Below, in pieces: positions 1 through 12,567 of a DNA stretch of 64,000 bases. Under the pieces are notes generated by a model. The model saw only the letters and a program-made list of their open reading frames with translations. It had not been told where the DNA came from and did not search any database. The DNA is taken from positions 1 to 64,000 of the forward strand of contig PYST01000178.1 in the NCBI GenBank assembly GCA_003049485.1, written 5' to 3'. Positions within the stretch are counted from its first letter, which is position 1; every line of letters starts with the position of its first letter. The position numbers were made by a program, and so were the translations under genes. This DNA is from Ophioceras dolichostomum (taxonomy: Eukaryota > Ascomycota > Sordariomycetes > Magnaporthales > Ophioceraceae).

Positions 1-461
1 GACAGATACAGGAGAATTCACGATGGGGTGGCAACTGGCGAGGCGTACTGGAGTTGGACTACAACTGCCTGTATGGAGAGGGGCAGGCAGTTGATGAGAA
101 GGGGTCAAGGGGGTGATAGGGCGAGGGGCTGAGAGCCAATGAGGACACTACCCAAGCCTTGGAATGGGAAACCCCAATGAAAACATGAGGCTGCGGGCGG
201 GGAGGTGCATCTGTATATGCGTAGACTATCTACACAGTCTAGACTGAACAAGGAACCCATGGCAGCATGGTGAATAAGAACTTGACGAATCCAGTAGTAG
301 TTGAAGGGGCGATATGGCAAGGGAGAGTTCTGTTGCGAGAGCGAACAACCACGCCGTCACGTAACCTGACAAGGAGAAATAGAAAAAAGGCTCATCGCGA
401 CGCGGTGGCAGCAACCACCACTTGGCGTGGCGCCGTCGGAGAACGCGTGTGGGTATGGGTG

Positions 462-494
462 CCTAGGTACCTACCTACCTATCTAGGTAGGTAT
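462..494. repeat. TAGG/CCTA palindromic repeat block
   Basis: Mixed CCTA and TAGG tetramers around a GGTACC-type core. This is one of about twenty copies scattered through the window's spacers. Confidence 0.8.
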
Positions 495-601
495 GCAAAT
501 AGACATAGAGGTATCGGTTCGCAGCGATGGCATCCTGTAGTAATGAAGGCGGTACGCCATTTTACCTCGCCACGCCGGGGAAGGGCGACGGGAACAGGGT
601 G

Positions 602-608
<7 letters not shown>

Positions 609-647
<39 letters not shown>
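609..647. repeat. (GA)n microsatellite
   Basis: About 39 nt of uninterrupted GA dinucleotides, followed directly by a short GTGTGTG stretch. Confidence 0.95.
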
Positions 648-649
<2 letters not shown>

Positions 650-1086
650 CGTGTGTGTGCCCCAGCTCAGGTTGGGAGCCAGACCATCAGCTCTCACTCT
701 CACCAGCCGCCGAGAATTGACTAGGAGGAAGTCCGCTTCGCTAGAAGTGGGCAGGAAGGCGGACAGGCGAAAAATTGGCCAGAAGAGGAAAAAAAAGGAG
801 GGGTGGCACAAGGAGCACTACTACGTACGTGCCCATGAATAGGGGAATGGAGGCCGAGGGCATGACCATGGCTCGTCGCTACCTCGTCATGCCTGGATCA
901 ATGATCGAAATCAGTAAGTGGTAGGTAAGTACTCGGCTTTAACCCACTGGACGGCTTTGAAGTTGACTGGGGGATTACTCGATATCGGGCCGGGATGGTG
1001 GGTCGGCCGTTCCGGTGAGCTGCTGTCAATGCTCTGTGATCTCCGCAAGCATGAGGGCTCTTCAGGGTCATCTGGCACTCCGAGAT

Positions 1087-1117
1087 CAACTGGGTCAACT
1101 GGGTCAACCGGGTCACC
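1087..1117. repeat. Imperfect 9-bp tandem repeat
   Basis: About three and a half copies of a unit close to AACTGGGTC, with a T-to-C change in the last full copy. It lies in non-coding DNA. Confidence 0.7.
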
Positions 1118-1464
1118 TGCAAGCAATCGCCTCTTCTTTCAAGATCCTCGACCCAATGGAAGCCTCCGATGCAACAACTCGCATCGGGGTCTGTGACCGC
1201 CCGGAATGCTGAGACTTCGGGCTCTCGAAATGACAAAGATTGGACATAGCGAATTATCCCTGCGTGGGACTACTGACTCAATTGCGCTGGAGGCTCGAAG
1301 CTCCAGGCAGCCTCGTGCCCCTCAATTTACTTGCATCTCGCAGCGGCGCTTGCCTGCCTCCTTCCTTTCGGAGCTTGGAGTCTCAATGGAATCGATAAAA
1401 TCCGAATGAAGAAAGTAATTTCATGCTTCATTTCTGCAGAGAAGCGGCAGGTTTCGCTCGAAGT

Positions 1465-1490
1465 TGTGTGTGTGTGTGTGTGTGTGTGTG
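1465..1490. repeat. (TG)13 microsatellite
   Basis: Thirteen TG dinucleotides in a row in non-coding DNA. Confidence 0.95.
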
Positions 1491-1947
1491 GCATGGTACC
1501 TCTCAGTAAATACACGTAGGCATGGATGGATGGCATCGATTCATTTCACAACTCATAGGGAGAGGCGTACCTACGAATACTCCCCATGCTGTCTGTCATT
1601 ACCCCTGATCCTTTATCCCTCCCAACCCCTGCGAGACTGCCCAGAGAAATGCCATTGGCCACAACAGGTACTCCTTTTCAAACACAATCATATCGCAAAA
1701 TCGCCCAAACCCGGTATTCAGCGGCGTCATAGTGGGTACTAGGTCGGTAGTTGGTAAGAGGAATCTCTTGATCCATCTCTTGATCCATCTATTGATCCTC
1801 TGGTCCCTCCAACCATCAAGTCCGACCGAGTACAGAGGACGTCCATGTAACATGCCGACGAAATGGAAATAAAAGGGGCAGTGACCAGGTTGGCAGATGT
1901 TTGACAGATGTTTGCCAGCTTTCGCTCACCGGGCAGTTCTAACAGAA

Positions 1948-3383
1948 TTATGCCCCCTCAGTTCTCCACACCCCGCTTGCCCATCCCCCGACCAGGAGAG
2001 GAAGCACTACCCACGGCAGCGACTGACGCGCATGGCTTTGGCCCGCCCTTCCTGTCGGCTTTGACTGATCTGAACTGCCGGATATGGACTGGTTGTTGGT
2101 CATGTTGGGCATGGAGCTGAAGAAAGAAGGACTCCTGACGTCGCCATTGCCGAGAATAGCGCAAATTGCGTTGGCCGCTCCCGAGTCCTTGCATCTCCCC
2201 GCCCAGTCATTCTGCCGTGCCTGGGTCGACGAGTTGAAGTAGGCCTTGACGTAACTGACCGTCATTATGGCGTCCTGCGTGGGCGGGCCGCCGGACCACT
2301 TCGGGTTGCCATTGCTCCAGTGCTGCAGTATGAGATGCCCCGCGTGCTGCGGCACTGCCGCCCCGGCCATCTCGGTGAGGATCTGGCCGTCGGCGTAGAA
2401 CAGCACCCTACCCGGGAGGAAGTCCATCCGGTATTCGTGGAAGTCCAACGATGGGTCGAAGGGGAGGTTAACCTTCTTGAAGTCGCCAGCTGCCTGTGCA
2501 TCGAAGCCCTTCTCGACGGCCGCGCGAGACTGCAGCACTAAATTGACCGGCCACGTGGAATTGGATGCATTGTAATCTCTGGAGAGAAATTCCATGTCGA
2601 TCTCCTGTGTGTCGTTGAAGTACTGTGGCAGAACCAACCAGACAGGTCAGTCAACAAACAACGGAACGAGGTACCTAGGTAATCACGGTACCTACCCAGG
2701 TAGGTAGGTAGGAATATAGACCATTCGAGGTGCCACTGGACAGGCCTTACTTGGAGTGGGTACCGGCTAAGAGCAAACAAGAACACACAAGAGCAGACCA
2801 TAGCAAATGACGACGAGGTGGAAGACAACGAACGACCTACCCAGAAGAAGGCGGCGCAGGTGCCCGGCGTGTCCGTCAGCTTCATGCCGATCCTGAAGCT
2901 ACCCCAGAGGATGTCCAGCCGCGACGAGGCGACCTCTGCGACCGGGACCATGCCGTCGACAAGGTTGCCCCCGACCACCAACTCGAGTCCGGCTGCCCTC
3001 CCGTTGGTGCCCGGGCCGACCCGGGTGTTGTGGTCCCGGCTGGGGTTTGGTCTCGCATTCCCCAGAGAGAACATTTCGCCGAACTGGCCACGAGCCCGTT
3101 GGCTAGTCAGGTTAAAGGCCTGTCTAGCCCAGTCTGTGTTTGTCGACATGTCGGCAATGTGCTCGAAGTCGGTTTCGATCAGATCGGTGAAGACGCGCTG
3201 GCTGCCGTTGTTTCCGACGGTGGCGGCATATCCACACTCACAGTCCGCCCGGGCAAGCCCCGGCATAGACATGAACAAGGCGACACAAAAAAGCGCAACC
3301 TCGCTGAAGCGAGGCGCCGAGCCGCGCCACCTTGGCAGCGGCGGCTGTTCGGCCTGCACCGGTTGCCGGAGTGGCTCGGTCAT
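1948..3383 (-). CDS. Secreted GH16 beta-glucanase-like protein
   Basis: Two exons, 3383-2841 and 2622-1948; the 218-nt intron (donor GTAGGT, acceptor CAG) is phase 0. The product is 405 aa. The junction restores the fungal GH16 signature FFW|YFNDTQEIDMEF, with the ExDxE active site at E188-D190-E192 (nucleophile and acid/base glutamates by family knowledge). GH16 enzymes act on beta-1,3/1,4-glucans or glucan cross-links; the true substrate is unknown. A hydrophobic segment (about residues 28-46, ending PGLARA before DCECGY) fits a signal peptide or signal anchor behind a longish N-region. A second hydrophobic stretch near the C-terminus follows a Ser/Gln-rich linker and resembles a GPI signal, but it ends in five polar residues (RTEGA). 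The frame extends 7 codons upstream only with a GTG, so I chose the ATG at 3383. The intron contains a TAGG/CCTA block. Confidence 0.88.
2670..2713. repeat. TAGG/CCTA block inside GH16 intron
   Basis: GGTACC-centred CCTA/TAGG tetramers lie inside the single intron of the GH16 gene, which helps explain its 218-nt length. Confidence 0.8.
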
Positions 3384-5869
3384 GCTTGTTGTTACGTTGT
3401 CCACCTGTGGCCTACGCCTCAGGCGATCGATAGGAAGGTAGGCAGATGGGAAGGCAGGCAGGTGGGTGGGCAGGTAAGCGGGTAGATGGATAGTTGGTAC
3501 CTGGGTAGATAGGTACCTTGTTGTATCTTGTCTACCCGCTCCCGTTGGACCGGCCAGCGGAACTTCTGCGTCCTACACTGACTGGGCTGCGTTCGCCCTG
3601 CCGGCCTGAAAGACGGTGGCCCAGTCGAAATAGAAACACGCGCGGGAGGGATGTGAAGAAGAAACGGAAACCAGAGAAATGCGGAAGACGAGAGCGAGGG
3701 AACAAAACGAGAGGACCTCGGCGATGGCCAAGTGCGGCAGGACGGTGATGGGCCGTTTAAAATGCTCAGGGAGCGGAGATGGGGGAATTCCGGAGGGCAA
3801 TCACCCAGATAATGGAAGACGCACATGAAGAAATTATGAGAAAGGAAAAAAGAGTGGCTTGTGGACGGCCAGATGCAGGTACCCGCGGGTACCCCCCGTC
3901 TAGGGAAGAATAGGCGGAACAAGGGAATGCCATCGCACGGGAATGTCATTACAGGGGACAAGAGCAAGAAAACCGCCCGAAGAGTTGATGAACTCCGTTC
4001 TTGTGCCTGCTGCTGCTGCTGCATGCCAACACATAGCTACCTAGGTATCTACGACCTGGACTGGCATGCATTCGTTGCGGTCTACTGGATTCAAGTCGGC
4101 CGGTCCCAATCAAGGCATCACAAGCCGTCGCACGAGATTGCAGGCGGGCATCGTTCTCAGTTGCACACCACCGTGTGAAACCGCGAATGCTCAACGGCTT
4201 CAATCGACCGTTGGCACTGCCTGCCAAGTTCTCGATGGCGCGAAGAAAATGGTTGTGAGCGAACCGAGCCGGCGTTGCGACTAAAACACTGGTCAGATCG
4301 TGGCCCTCGAGTGCCTGTCAGAGATTCCTCACGTCAAAAAGAAAAAGGGGGGTGGTGGAGGGGGAGAGCCGTGTTGCTTGGTGCCTCGAGGCAGAGAGTC
4401 AAGGTGGTTGTGGTGGTAATAACGCCCGACAAGAGAGGGAAACCTTGCACCCCAATACGCACTTGACGAGTGACACAGGCCATGCAGGTGATGGTAGCTG
4501 GATTGCTCCATCTTCAGTCCATTGCAGCAAGCCAACCCTGGCCTAGCTCCACTAGTGCTTCTTTAGGCCTCTCCTGGGACTAGGAACAGGTAAAGCCGGA
4601 CGTTCTAACCAAGGCTTCAAAGGCTGTATCCTTTTAAGCTGAAGAAGCGCGAGACTAGGGGAATGAATACCTAATAAAGATGGAAGACCAAGCGTACTAT
4701 GACTGCGTCGGTTGTAGAGAAGTGATGTTCGATTTGCTAGACTGAGTGTATTTACACCTCCACGCCAGACGGGCAGTCGACGCGCTCGCTGGCCCCGAAA
4801 TAAGATCAACGACCATGATTTATAGGCAATCTGATTGTGGCAAGGTCGCCCGTCCGCCTGAAGCCCATGTCTAGAACAGAAAACAGATAAAAAAGGTCGG
4901 AGATCCGCAATAACTGAGGAAATGAAGACAACGCTTGACAAAGGAAATAGTAATTGTGAGACTGTGGCAATTTGTATATCGAACAAGGTATCAAGGAGGG
5001 GGACGAAAGGAGATGAGGGGGAAGACGAGACGTAGTGCCCAAAATCCCCGGACAAGAGCATTAGTAGATCGTAGGGGGGGAGTTAGCTAGTAACACAAGA
5101 TAAGAGAGAAGCGGAGGGGAAAGGAGATGGGCAAGTCGAAGCTAGCAGATGACGTGGAAACCAGGTGAGATAAATAAAACGTGGAAAATAGAAACGAAGT
5201 ATCCCAGATGGACCAGCCAATAATAGTGCCGTGCAGATATTAGGTGCGCCAGCTGAGCGCGGAGATCCGATTTCACGGGATCATGCGAAACTGGTTGACC
5301 AAGCCTGCCTCCGATTATTGCCTCTGACCATCGATGCAAGAACGCTGTATGCTGGTTGCCAAGAACGCACGCGAAACCTTGGGGCAGAGGCGTTCGCTCG
5401 GGAGAAAAAAAACAACAATTAAAAACGAGCCAAGAAAACAGAACAAACAAGATGGATGAGATTTTCTGCGGTATGTGCGTGTGGGTGCGTGTGTGTCAGA
5501 AAGGCAGAGAGAGAGAGAGAGAGAGAGCGAGTGAAACGAGTGGGAGCATTAGGGAGGGAGGCAGGCGAATAGATAGCAAGAAACACGGTCCCCTACCACC
5601 CAAGCACACCTAACTATCGCCAGATCTCCCGGCTCGGCAATGACCCGGTGCGCCAAATCTGAAAGCAAGAGGAAAAAAAAAAGAAGGGGGAATCCCGCCT
5701 TGGGGAGCAAGTTCGAGACCGAAGGGAGAAACCCGAAATTAAGAGATAGAGAGAGCGAGAAGAAAAGGAGAGAGGCAAGAGAGGGGCAGGAAAGGAGTGA
5801 CAGCTCCGAAGAGAGCCCAACCAAACTGCGATGTAACAAAGGAAATCGTAACACATGTTAGAAGTGCCG
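3384..5869. other. Intergenic, no gene seen
   Basis: Contains upstream DNA of the GH16 gene and downstream DNA of the C2H2 factor. Purine-rich tracts on the + strand (around 3640-3860 and 5640-5800) could be UTR or promoter pyrimidine tracts of the - strand genes. There is a GA run at 5506-5527. The longest frame (169 codons, 5061-4552, - strand) has no recognisable domain and an unusual composition, so I do not call it. Confidence 0.55.
5506..5527. repeat. (GA)n microsatellite
   Basis: Eleven AG/GA dinucleotides in non-coding DNA downstream of the C2H2 factor gene. Confidence 0.9.
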
Positions 5870-8582
5870 TTAGTACACACTATCCTCGTCGGCTCCTTGA
5901 GAGGTCATCGATGGCGTCGAGACATTTGACGAAGCCTCGACATCGTCAACAAATCCGACCAAGGCCTGCGCGTGAAGTCGGAACGACTCGCCCATGAGCC
6001 GGGTGATTCTGCGACGAGAACACGGCGTTAGCAATCCGATGAACAAATGAAATCAGAAGAACGGCTGATGTGGATACTCACCCCCAAACGACCACTTCGT
6101 CTAACATCGAGCCCCAGAGGCGGGCGACGATAGAGCTGAGATGCGCAACATAGGCCTCGTCCAGGTCCTTGTCGAACAGCTGACGAATCTTGTTGTACAT
6201 GGACAGTTCTTCCTCAGTCGCGGGCTCCTCGTCGTGTTCCAGACGGTACAGCCACAGGCTGAGGACGATCATGAGGTCCATTCCGCACAGCGGGTGCTCG
6301 ATGCTCCAGTTGGTCGGCGAGGTGCGAGCGACCCAGCGTACACCCTGGAGCACCGCCGTCTCGAGACAGTTGAAGCACTCTTGGACAACCTTGATCATCT
6401 CGGTTGAGCGCTTCACCTTGTCTCGGGCGCCCGACATAGTGGCCGCCACCTCGTACGAGTCGTGATAGCGCAGAGCCTCCTGAACGGCTTTGAGGTCAAC
6501 CTCAAGCCGGGCTCGCGTGTTGCGGAACATGGCCCTGGCATTGAATATGAGCGGGTGGCCTTTGTGGGGGGCGCTCAGCTGCACGGCGACAACCTCGGGT
6601 TCGCAGAGCTCCAGGGACTTCTCCCACGTCTCTAGCGCTAGCCGTAGCTTGTACTCGGTCACGACGTCCTGCAGCGCTTCGGGGCTGCGCTTGTGATACC
6701 AAACCTCGAGGAAGAGCGCGTTGATCATAATACGCGTCGCGAACGCGCTGTACTTGAGCGTCTCACCCTGGAATAGGTTCTCGTGGGCCTCCATGAACGT
6801 CACGCAGGGCGACGCCACGAGGCGGTCTTGCCAAGCCCCCTCGTCCGCCACCTTGAGGTTCCACAGGCCCTCGGCCGACGGTAACTGCAGGTCCTCGAAT
6901 TCGTTGAAGCTGATGGCCGGCGTGTGGTTGTACGTCAGCGTCAGCAGGCCGAAGAAGATATACACAGCGTAGTACGTGCGCCGGCAGCCTTCGTCCTCAA
7001 TCCACTCGGCACGCGATGCCGCCCGGCCCTCGCGGGCCTCCTGCCGCAGCTTCAGCTCGTAGCGATTGCCCGATACCATATTAGCCAGTAGGCTCTTGAT
7101 CGAGCATGCCCACTCAAGCCCTTTGGGATCGCCGCTCCAGCTCGCAAAGATCATGTTGAGCAGCGAGCTCTGCATCGTCCACAAAGGGCACTTTCGCGAG
7201 CTGAAGCTCTCCTTGTTTTGCAAGAACTGGTTGACAAGGATCTTGGATCCGATATGGAGCGCGTAAGCCTGTTCCTGATCGAACGCGTAGAGAGCGCCGA
7301 TCGAGAGCACCGCGAGGAGCAGCGGCGGCGCAGACTCGGTGGGACTGAACGATGCCGGGTGCAAGAACGGCAAGTGGTGATGGAAGAGCCCGAAGTACGT
7401 CGACAGATAGCGGTTGAGGGAGGCCAGGTTAGGCAATCGGAAGCCGTCCGGGAGGGCGTGCTCGCTGTCACTGCTGCGGATGTTGTCTAGGATCACGTTG
7501 CGCTCTTCGTCGCTGTTGACCTGTGGTGCCTTGACAGTAGCCGTGGCCTGGGCAGCAGTTTCGGCGGGAGCACCGCTGGCAGCACCGTGGACCATAAAGG
7601 GAGACTGTGGCGTGGCGCCGCCTGTAGATAAGACGATCCAAGCACGTGAGGTCAGCTAGCTGGTCAAAGTCGTGGCGGAGGACTTGCGCGCCGCAGAAAA
7701 TGGGACAGCCAGGGGGGAAAGGGGAGAGGCAACCTACCATTCAAGGCCTGGTGAGAGCCGATGGGAGGCAGCTGGTTCGGGTGATGATGAGCAACGGGCG
7801 GTCCACCAAAATTGGGCTGGGACTCGAACGATCCTGATGCGCTGGAGGCGATGGAATGCGCCTTGGGTTCCGCGACGGCCTGCGGCATGAAGGTATCCCA
7901 CTGCGGCAGCGCGATGGCGCCAGAGGGGAATGGTACAGCCGGTTCCATCAGATTTGTTCCACCGTGCGGGTACGCGGAGGTGCCTTCGTAGGGACCGCCA
8001 TTAGCACGCATCGCGGCGGTAGCCTTTTGATGAAGGTCGGCCACCAGCAAGGCGGCGGTTTCCACGTCAAAGATACCTTCGCTGCTGGCCTCGATCTGTT
8101 CCAGGGCAGCTGCCTCAATGGCGATGGACTCCTTGGATGGCGCCCCTACGCTCCTAGCCTTGGCAGCGCCGCGCCGCTTGCCGTCGCTGTGAAGAGGCAC
8201 TCCTCCATCCTTGGCGTGCACGGTGCGGTCGTGACGAAGAAGTAGGTCGCGGCGCACGAAGGTACTTCTACACTTCATACACTTGAACGGACGCTCCTTC
8301 GTATCTAAACGCGCACGGATACGGTCCATCATCAGACCCGACACGGTTAGCAACAGCGGCACACAAACGGGGAGGGAGTCTTGGGCAGGGGGGGGAAAGG
8401 AAGGAGGGGTAGTGGATGCGAAACGTACGCGACCTCTCGTGTCTGCTGCGATGTTCACTGCGGCTAAACGCGCGGTTGCAGAACTGGCATTTGTACTTCC
8501 TCTCTGGTGCGAGTGAGGTTTTTCGCGAGGCCGGAGTCGACGACGCGGATGTAGGAAGAACGGCTACATTCGCGCCTGGCAT
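5870..8582 (-). CDS. C2H2 zinc-finger transcription factor with fungal-trans domain
   Basis: Four exons: 8582-8429, 8304-7738, 7621-6082 and 6008-5870, giving 799 aa. Introns are 124, 116 and 73 nt, and phases agree at each join. The first junction rebuilds the linker HERSHTKERPFKC between two tandem fingers: C32-x2-C35-x12-H48-x3-H52 and C60-x2-C63-x12-H76-x4-H81. The middle of the protein (from about residue 285, with a YFGLFHHHLPFLHPASF-type segment) matches the fungal-specific transcription factor domain. Stopping at the in-frame TGA after VVVWG would lose the last 45 residues; a GTGAGT donor there and the downstream exon ITRLMGESFRLHAQ fit much better. It is expected to be a nuclear, DNA-binding regulator. 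The target genes and a specific ortholog are not identifiable from sequence alone. The start at 8582 is chosen because the upstream extension is Arg-rich and lacks features. Confidence 0.9.
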
Positions 8583-10786
8583 TGTAACGACGTGTGACGC
8601 GGCGGCGTGGTGGTCCCGTAAATCTGGAGCCTGCTGTGCGGTGAAGCGGGTTGGCAGAGGCGCGACAAGGCGGGAACCGTGCCGAAAGCGACGACGACGG
8701 TGTTTGACAACGGCGACAGATAAGGCGGCCCTCGGAAAACAGACTGTCCCCCTCAGAACGATAGTTGAGATCGTCTGGCTCCTCGCTCGCACTCGCTCCC
8801 GTGGAGTTTAAAGCGTGTCTTTTTGACCGTGAGGGGCGATTGTTGTCATTGGTGATGATGATCTGCAGGTCATGGAAAGAACTGTGGTCCCTCGTGACTA
8901 TTAATGGGCTCGGCCTCTAAGATAAAAAGAGAGCAGCGAAATGAAATAAGTAAGTAACAAAGAACTGTATGTGCGTGTGCGTGCTGTGTGCGATTGTGAT
9001 GTCTTTTTCGAGGAGGACGGGAAAGCAAAAACGAGGTTTGCTCTGAGTGACGGACACTTTAGGGATGGCTTTGCTGGATTTCGGAGGATGTGAAGAGGGG
9101 GTGGGTGCGAGGTTCAAAAAAAAAAAAAAAGGAGGGGGAAAGGAGGGAGGAGCAGACTCAAGGGAGATTGGGGGCGGACGGATCAGAGGGGGGACGTTAC
9201 GCTCACTGTGCTGTGGCTAAAGAATTGGGTAGCACAGTGCGTGTTCACTTGGCCATCTTCCACAGTGGTGGTGGGGGGCCCTTCAGAAAGAGGTGGGATG
9301 TGGGTTTGCGAGCAGAGCTGGGTTCATTTCTTATTAGGATTAGTGGAATGCCGGGGCAGATTGGGATTGACCGGCCACGTAGGTAGAAGTTACCTCGAGG
9401 GCAGTATCTGGTGCCAGCCACAGACGGCTGTCTCAAAGTCGCTTTGACACGGGTGCATCTTGGGCATATAAGAAGATGGGTGAAGTTCTTTTCCTCGCTT
9501 CGACGAATATAAAGGTCCCTACCTACCATACACGGATTCACCGATGAGAACCCATGGGACCGGATGCTTCACCGGCCTGGACAGCCCCTCTGCCCACAAT
9601 TCCTGGTGAGTCTGAAATACATCGCAGAAAGGTTGAGCAAGAATGTTCTCAGAAAATTTTGAACACCTTCCGACTGCGTGCCGTTGCTAAAAACTGCCAC
9701 TATGAACCGGCCTCATCTCTGCAATGATCTCACCCAGCCACCCCGAGTAAAAAATAATTTTAGGTACTGACAGCAGTCACACGCGCTCATCTTGCTTGCC
9801 TCAGGCCTACGAATAAAAATTATTAGGATCACTTGACGCTAAACCCGAAAAGGAACATCGATGGTGCGATTCGAGCTCGTGCCACGGATTCTTGGTGATT
9901 TATCCAAGCAGAAGCGGGGCAAGGGGCACTGGAAGAGGGGTTGCGCGCCTGGGTTTTGGGGAGCTTGGCTCTGGTAAATCCTCAATGTTGGACACGTGTG
10001 GGTGCGGCGTTGGCTGGAGGTATGGCGCGTCCACTTAAGATGCCCCTTTGAGTGGTACGATGAGGTCCCCTGCACCGCCCTTCCAGCAGTTACTGTATGT
10101 ATACTGCTCATCATTGTCGAATGCGCGGGGTTGTTCTCTGGAGAGCCAACGGATGTATGCCGGATTGGGAGTTGCTTCGTACCTGAGTTTCTTTGGTGCG
10201 GCATTCTCTCCATCCTCACTGCTGTGGGACGCAAAGTTCTGGCACCAATATTCTCTCAATGTATGCAGAGCCCAATAACTCCCGCCAGGTATATACCACC
10301 TAGGGCTACCCAGTCTCCCAGTACTCCCGGTGTCTTGAGAAAAAGGCGCGGGAACTGAAAGGACTTCTGTTGTGATGCCCTTTTCGGATGAATGTCCGTC
10401 ACAAATCGAGCCCCTCCGCCCGGGCGTTCCAGCTTGCCCCGCTCAGCTTCACCTCTTCATGGATAGAGCTTCAAGTTCTTTCAGCAAAACCCTCACTCAA
10501 CCTCTTCAGGCTCAAGAGTAACACCATGGTTATTAAAGGATTCAGTTAGACAATTCTAGTTGATGAAGTGCCTCATGGATTAGATCATAGGGTCTGTTGA
10601 GCCGTTGCCAGCCAAGCACCATCCTCGATGACCGTCGCGTCGGGAAGGATCGGCCTGAACTCACACTGGAAATTGCTCTGGCGGAGATCCCTGGCTCCTG
10701 GAATTGGAGCTTGAGGCGCTAGGTGCTCGCGGGAGCGTTCCGTAGCCCCGCGTGTTTCTCTGAGAGCCACTTCATAATAATATGAA

Positions 10787-10997
10787 CAAAAACAAAAAAA
10801 AACAACGAGGGGGGGACCTAAATCCCGGACCCATTGTTCCAATGACAGAGCGTTGGTAACAACCCCTTTTCTCCCCCCCCAATCTTGAATCTCGTGGTGG
10901 AGAGGTCCTCGTTTTGAACTTGAACAATCAGACGCTGGCAGACAGAGGAGAATCGAACGATTCGGCCTGTTCTCGTTGAAAGCATGCGCTCCCGCCA
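10787..10997 (-). mobile_element. Possible tRNA-derived SINE relic
   Basis: On the - strand, a TGGCGGGAGCG stretch (from 10997) resembles Pol III box A. A GTTCGATTC core (10958-10950) resembles box B, about 39 nt downstream. The segment ends about 200 nt further in a T-run (10802-10794, nine T) followed by more T-rich sequence. That order and size fit a SINE or tRNA-related relic, but the tRNA arms do not pair into a proper cloverleaf and no second copy is in the window. Low confidence. Confidence 0.25.
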
Positions 10998-11943
10998 TCC
11001 TTATCTTCCATGTCTATCGGGGAGATTTGGGTCGGTCTATGACATCGGCTTCAGGAGTGATTGATGCAGATTTCAGTTTCGCATGACCACAGTCCGGTGA
11101 ACAACGTGTACTCGCTTTCACGAATTCGAAATGGTTCCCGAAGCCTCCGCTGCGACAAGGAAACATGGAGGTTTTGAATTTTTTCCCCCGCGGCGATTGT
11201 GTTCCTTAGTAGAATCCATGGCGAAGAAAATATCGAGACGCGTTGACTGGTCCCAGACGAACTGCTAGGGCTAGGTTACCGATAGACGTTGCACATATGA
11301 TTGAAGGCGAGGGGCAGAGGGGCACCGAAGGAGATGGGGATTCAAAATAGGCGAAATGCTGTGGAAGCCTTCTCGAAAAAAATCGGATACCCCTGAGCAT
11401 CGTTAACTCCCCACCAAGTCGGTAGCCAAGCACCCCTGCTTTCCAGCTGTGAGTTCTTCGTATCATTCTGGCCACTGGGAAATATTCTGTAATAAGATAA
11501 TTCTATTCATTCCGTGGCTGCAAAATTAGGTGAACAGAGCCAGAGCCAGGGCATATGGCTTCACTCCAAGTGTCTGTCAACAGGTCCTAATCCAGGTGGA
11601 TAGTCAGTGCAATCCTGCAATGAATGTTTTTCGTGGCGATTCGGTTTGTGCACAGGCTGAAGTCCACAGCGTGTCCAGGCAGAAGCCACGATGCCCTCCT
11701 CGGCTGAATGGGAGTTTCTGATTTTGTATCGCATCCACGAGTAACTGTTGTCTCGGACGACGTTTTCGCCCTCTTGGGACGCATTTCAGAATCGCATCGA
11801 TCCAAACCCGAGGCTGATAGCAGAATTCTTCTGTTCTCTCCTTTCTTCCTGTTTGACCCGCCGCACTTTAACTGAAGTGTGGTTCCAACTGCTCAGTGTC
11901 CGTGTCTTTTTTCTGCTTCTAATTAAGGTAGAGAAGATATCTT

Positions 11944-12046
11944 CCCTACCTACCAGGTATCTTCTCTTTAGGTACCTAAGGTAGGTAGGTGTAGGTAGGG
12001 ACCAGGTAGGTACCTAGTTGGTAGCGACCTTACCTACTACCTACCA
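11944..12046. repeat. Dense TAGG/CCTA repeat block
   Basis: About 100 nt made mostly of CCTACC, GGTAGG and GGTACC-type units in both orientations, so the strands could fold into hairpins. It is the longest copy of this motif in the window. Confidence 0.85.
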
Positions 12047-12423
12047 CTTAACGGAGCCGCACACTGTAGGGCTATATGTTTGCGACCCGAATACCTGGAA
12101 CGCCGTCAGTGTATTTGGCTTTGTCTTCAGTGCCTGTTGGCTGGTGTGCGCCTGTGTATGTTGAAGTAGACATACCAGATCTGTTTAGCTGGGCCTAGTT
12201 TGCTCTTGGGCCGTGAAAAGGTCGGTAGGAACTCGTTTGTTGCCCGGGAGGTGCGCCTATGTCCCCGGGGACCCCGACGACGATTGCTTGAAGCTCTCAG
12301 ACAACGTGCAAGAGCAGGTCTGGAAGGTGTACACACAGAGGTCTCTGTAGGCACGTAGGCACCCGACCGCACTGAATCCCGATACTTTGTGGAATGGCTC
12401 TGCTTTCAACGATCAGACTGAAC

Positions 12424-12445
12424 GGTACCTAGGTACCTACCTACT
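12424..12445. repeat. TAGG/CCTA repeat block
   Basis: GGTACCTAGGTACCTACC-type palindromic unit. Confidence 0.8.
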
Positions 12446-12535
12446 CAATCCGTAGTTGTCAGGGGCGGGTTGTCCTACCCCCAAAAACCGCAGTGGTATT
12501 CTTCGTGGAGGGTGTGAGGGCGTGGACCGCTAAAT

Positions 12536-12567
12536 TAGGTAGGTACCTACCTACCTACAGCTACCTA
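12536..12567. repeat. TAGG/CCTA repeat block
   Basis: TAGGTAGGTACC followed by several CCTA units, palindromic about a KpnI-like GGTACC. Confidence 0.8.

Larger units (their letters stand above)
1..1947. other. Intergenic, no gene seen
   Basis: No reading frame here has recognisable domains or plausible spliced continuity. The stretch holds simple repeats: a GA run (609-647) followed by GT, a TG run (1465-1490), a TAGG/CCTA block (462-494) and short tandem repeats at 1087-1117 and 1766-1800. No tRNA box B was seen. The left edge shows no truncated gene. Confidence 0.6.

Noticed and set aside
609..647. GA run as a regulatory GAGA element
   Set aside because: No gene start nearby; reads as a simple microsatellite.
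4552..5061. 169-codon frame on the - strand
   Set aside because: Hydrophobic and Ser/Leu-rich through pyrimidine-rich DNA; looks like translated UTR or promoter sequence.
9839..10358. Overlapping frames of 120-131 codons on both strands
   Set aside because: Neither has a recognisable domain. Overlap in three frames and odd composition suggest chance in a non-coding gap.
10585..10998. 137-codon - strand frame in the gene-free block
   Set aside because: It runs across the SINE-like sequence and its T-run; composition fits repeat DNA better than a protein.
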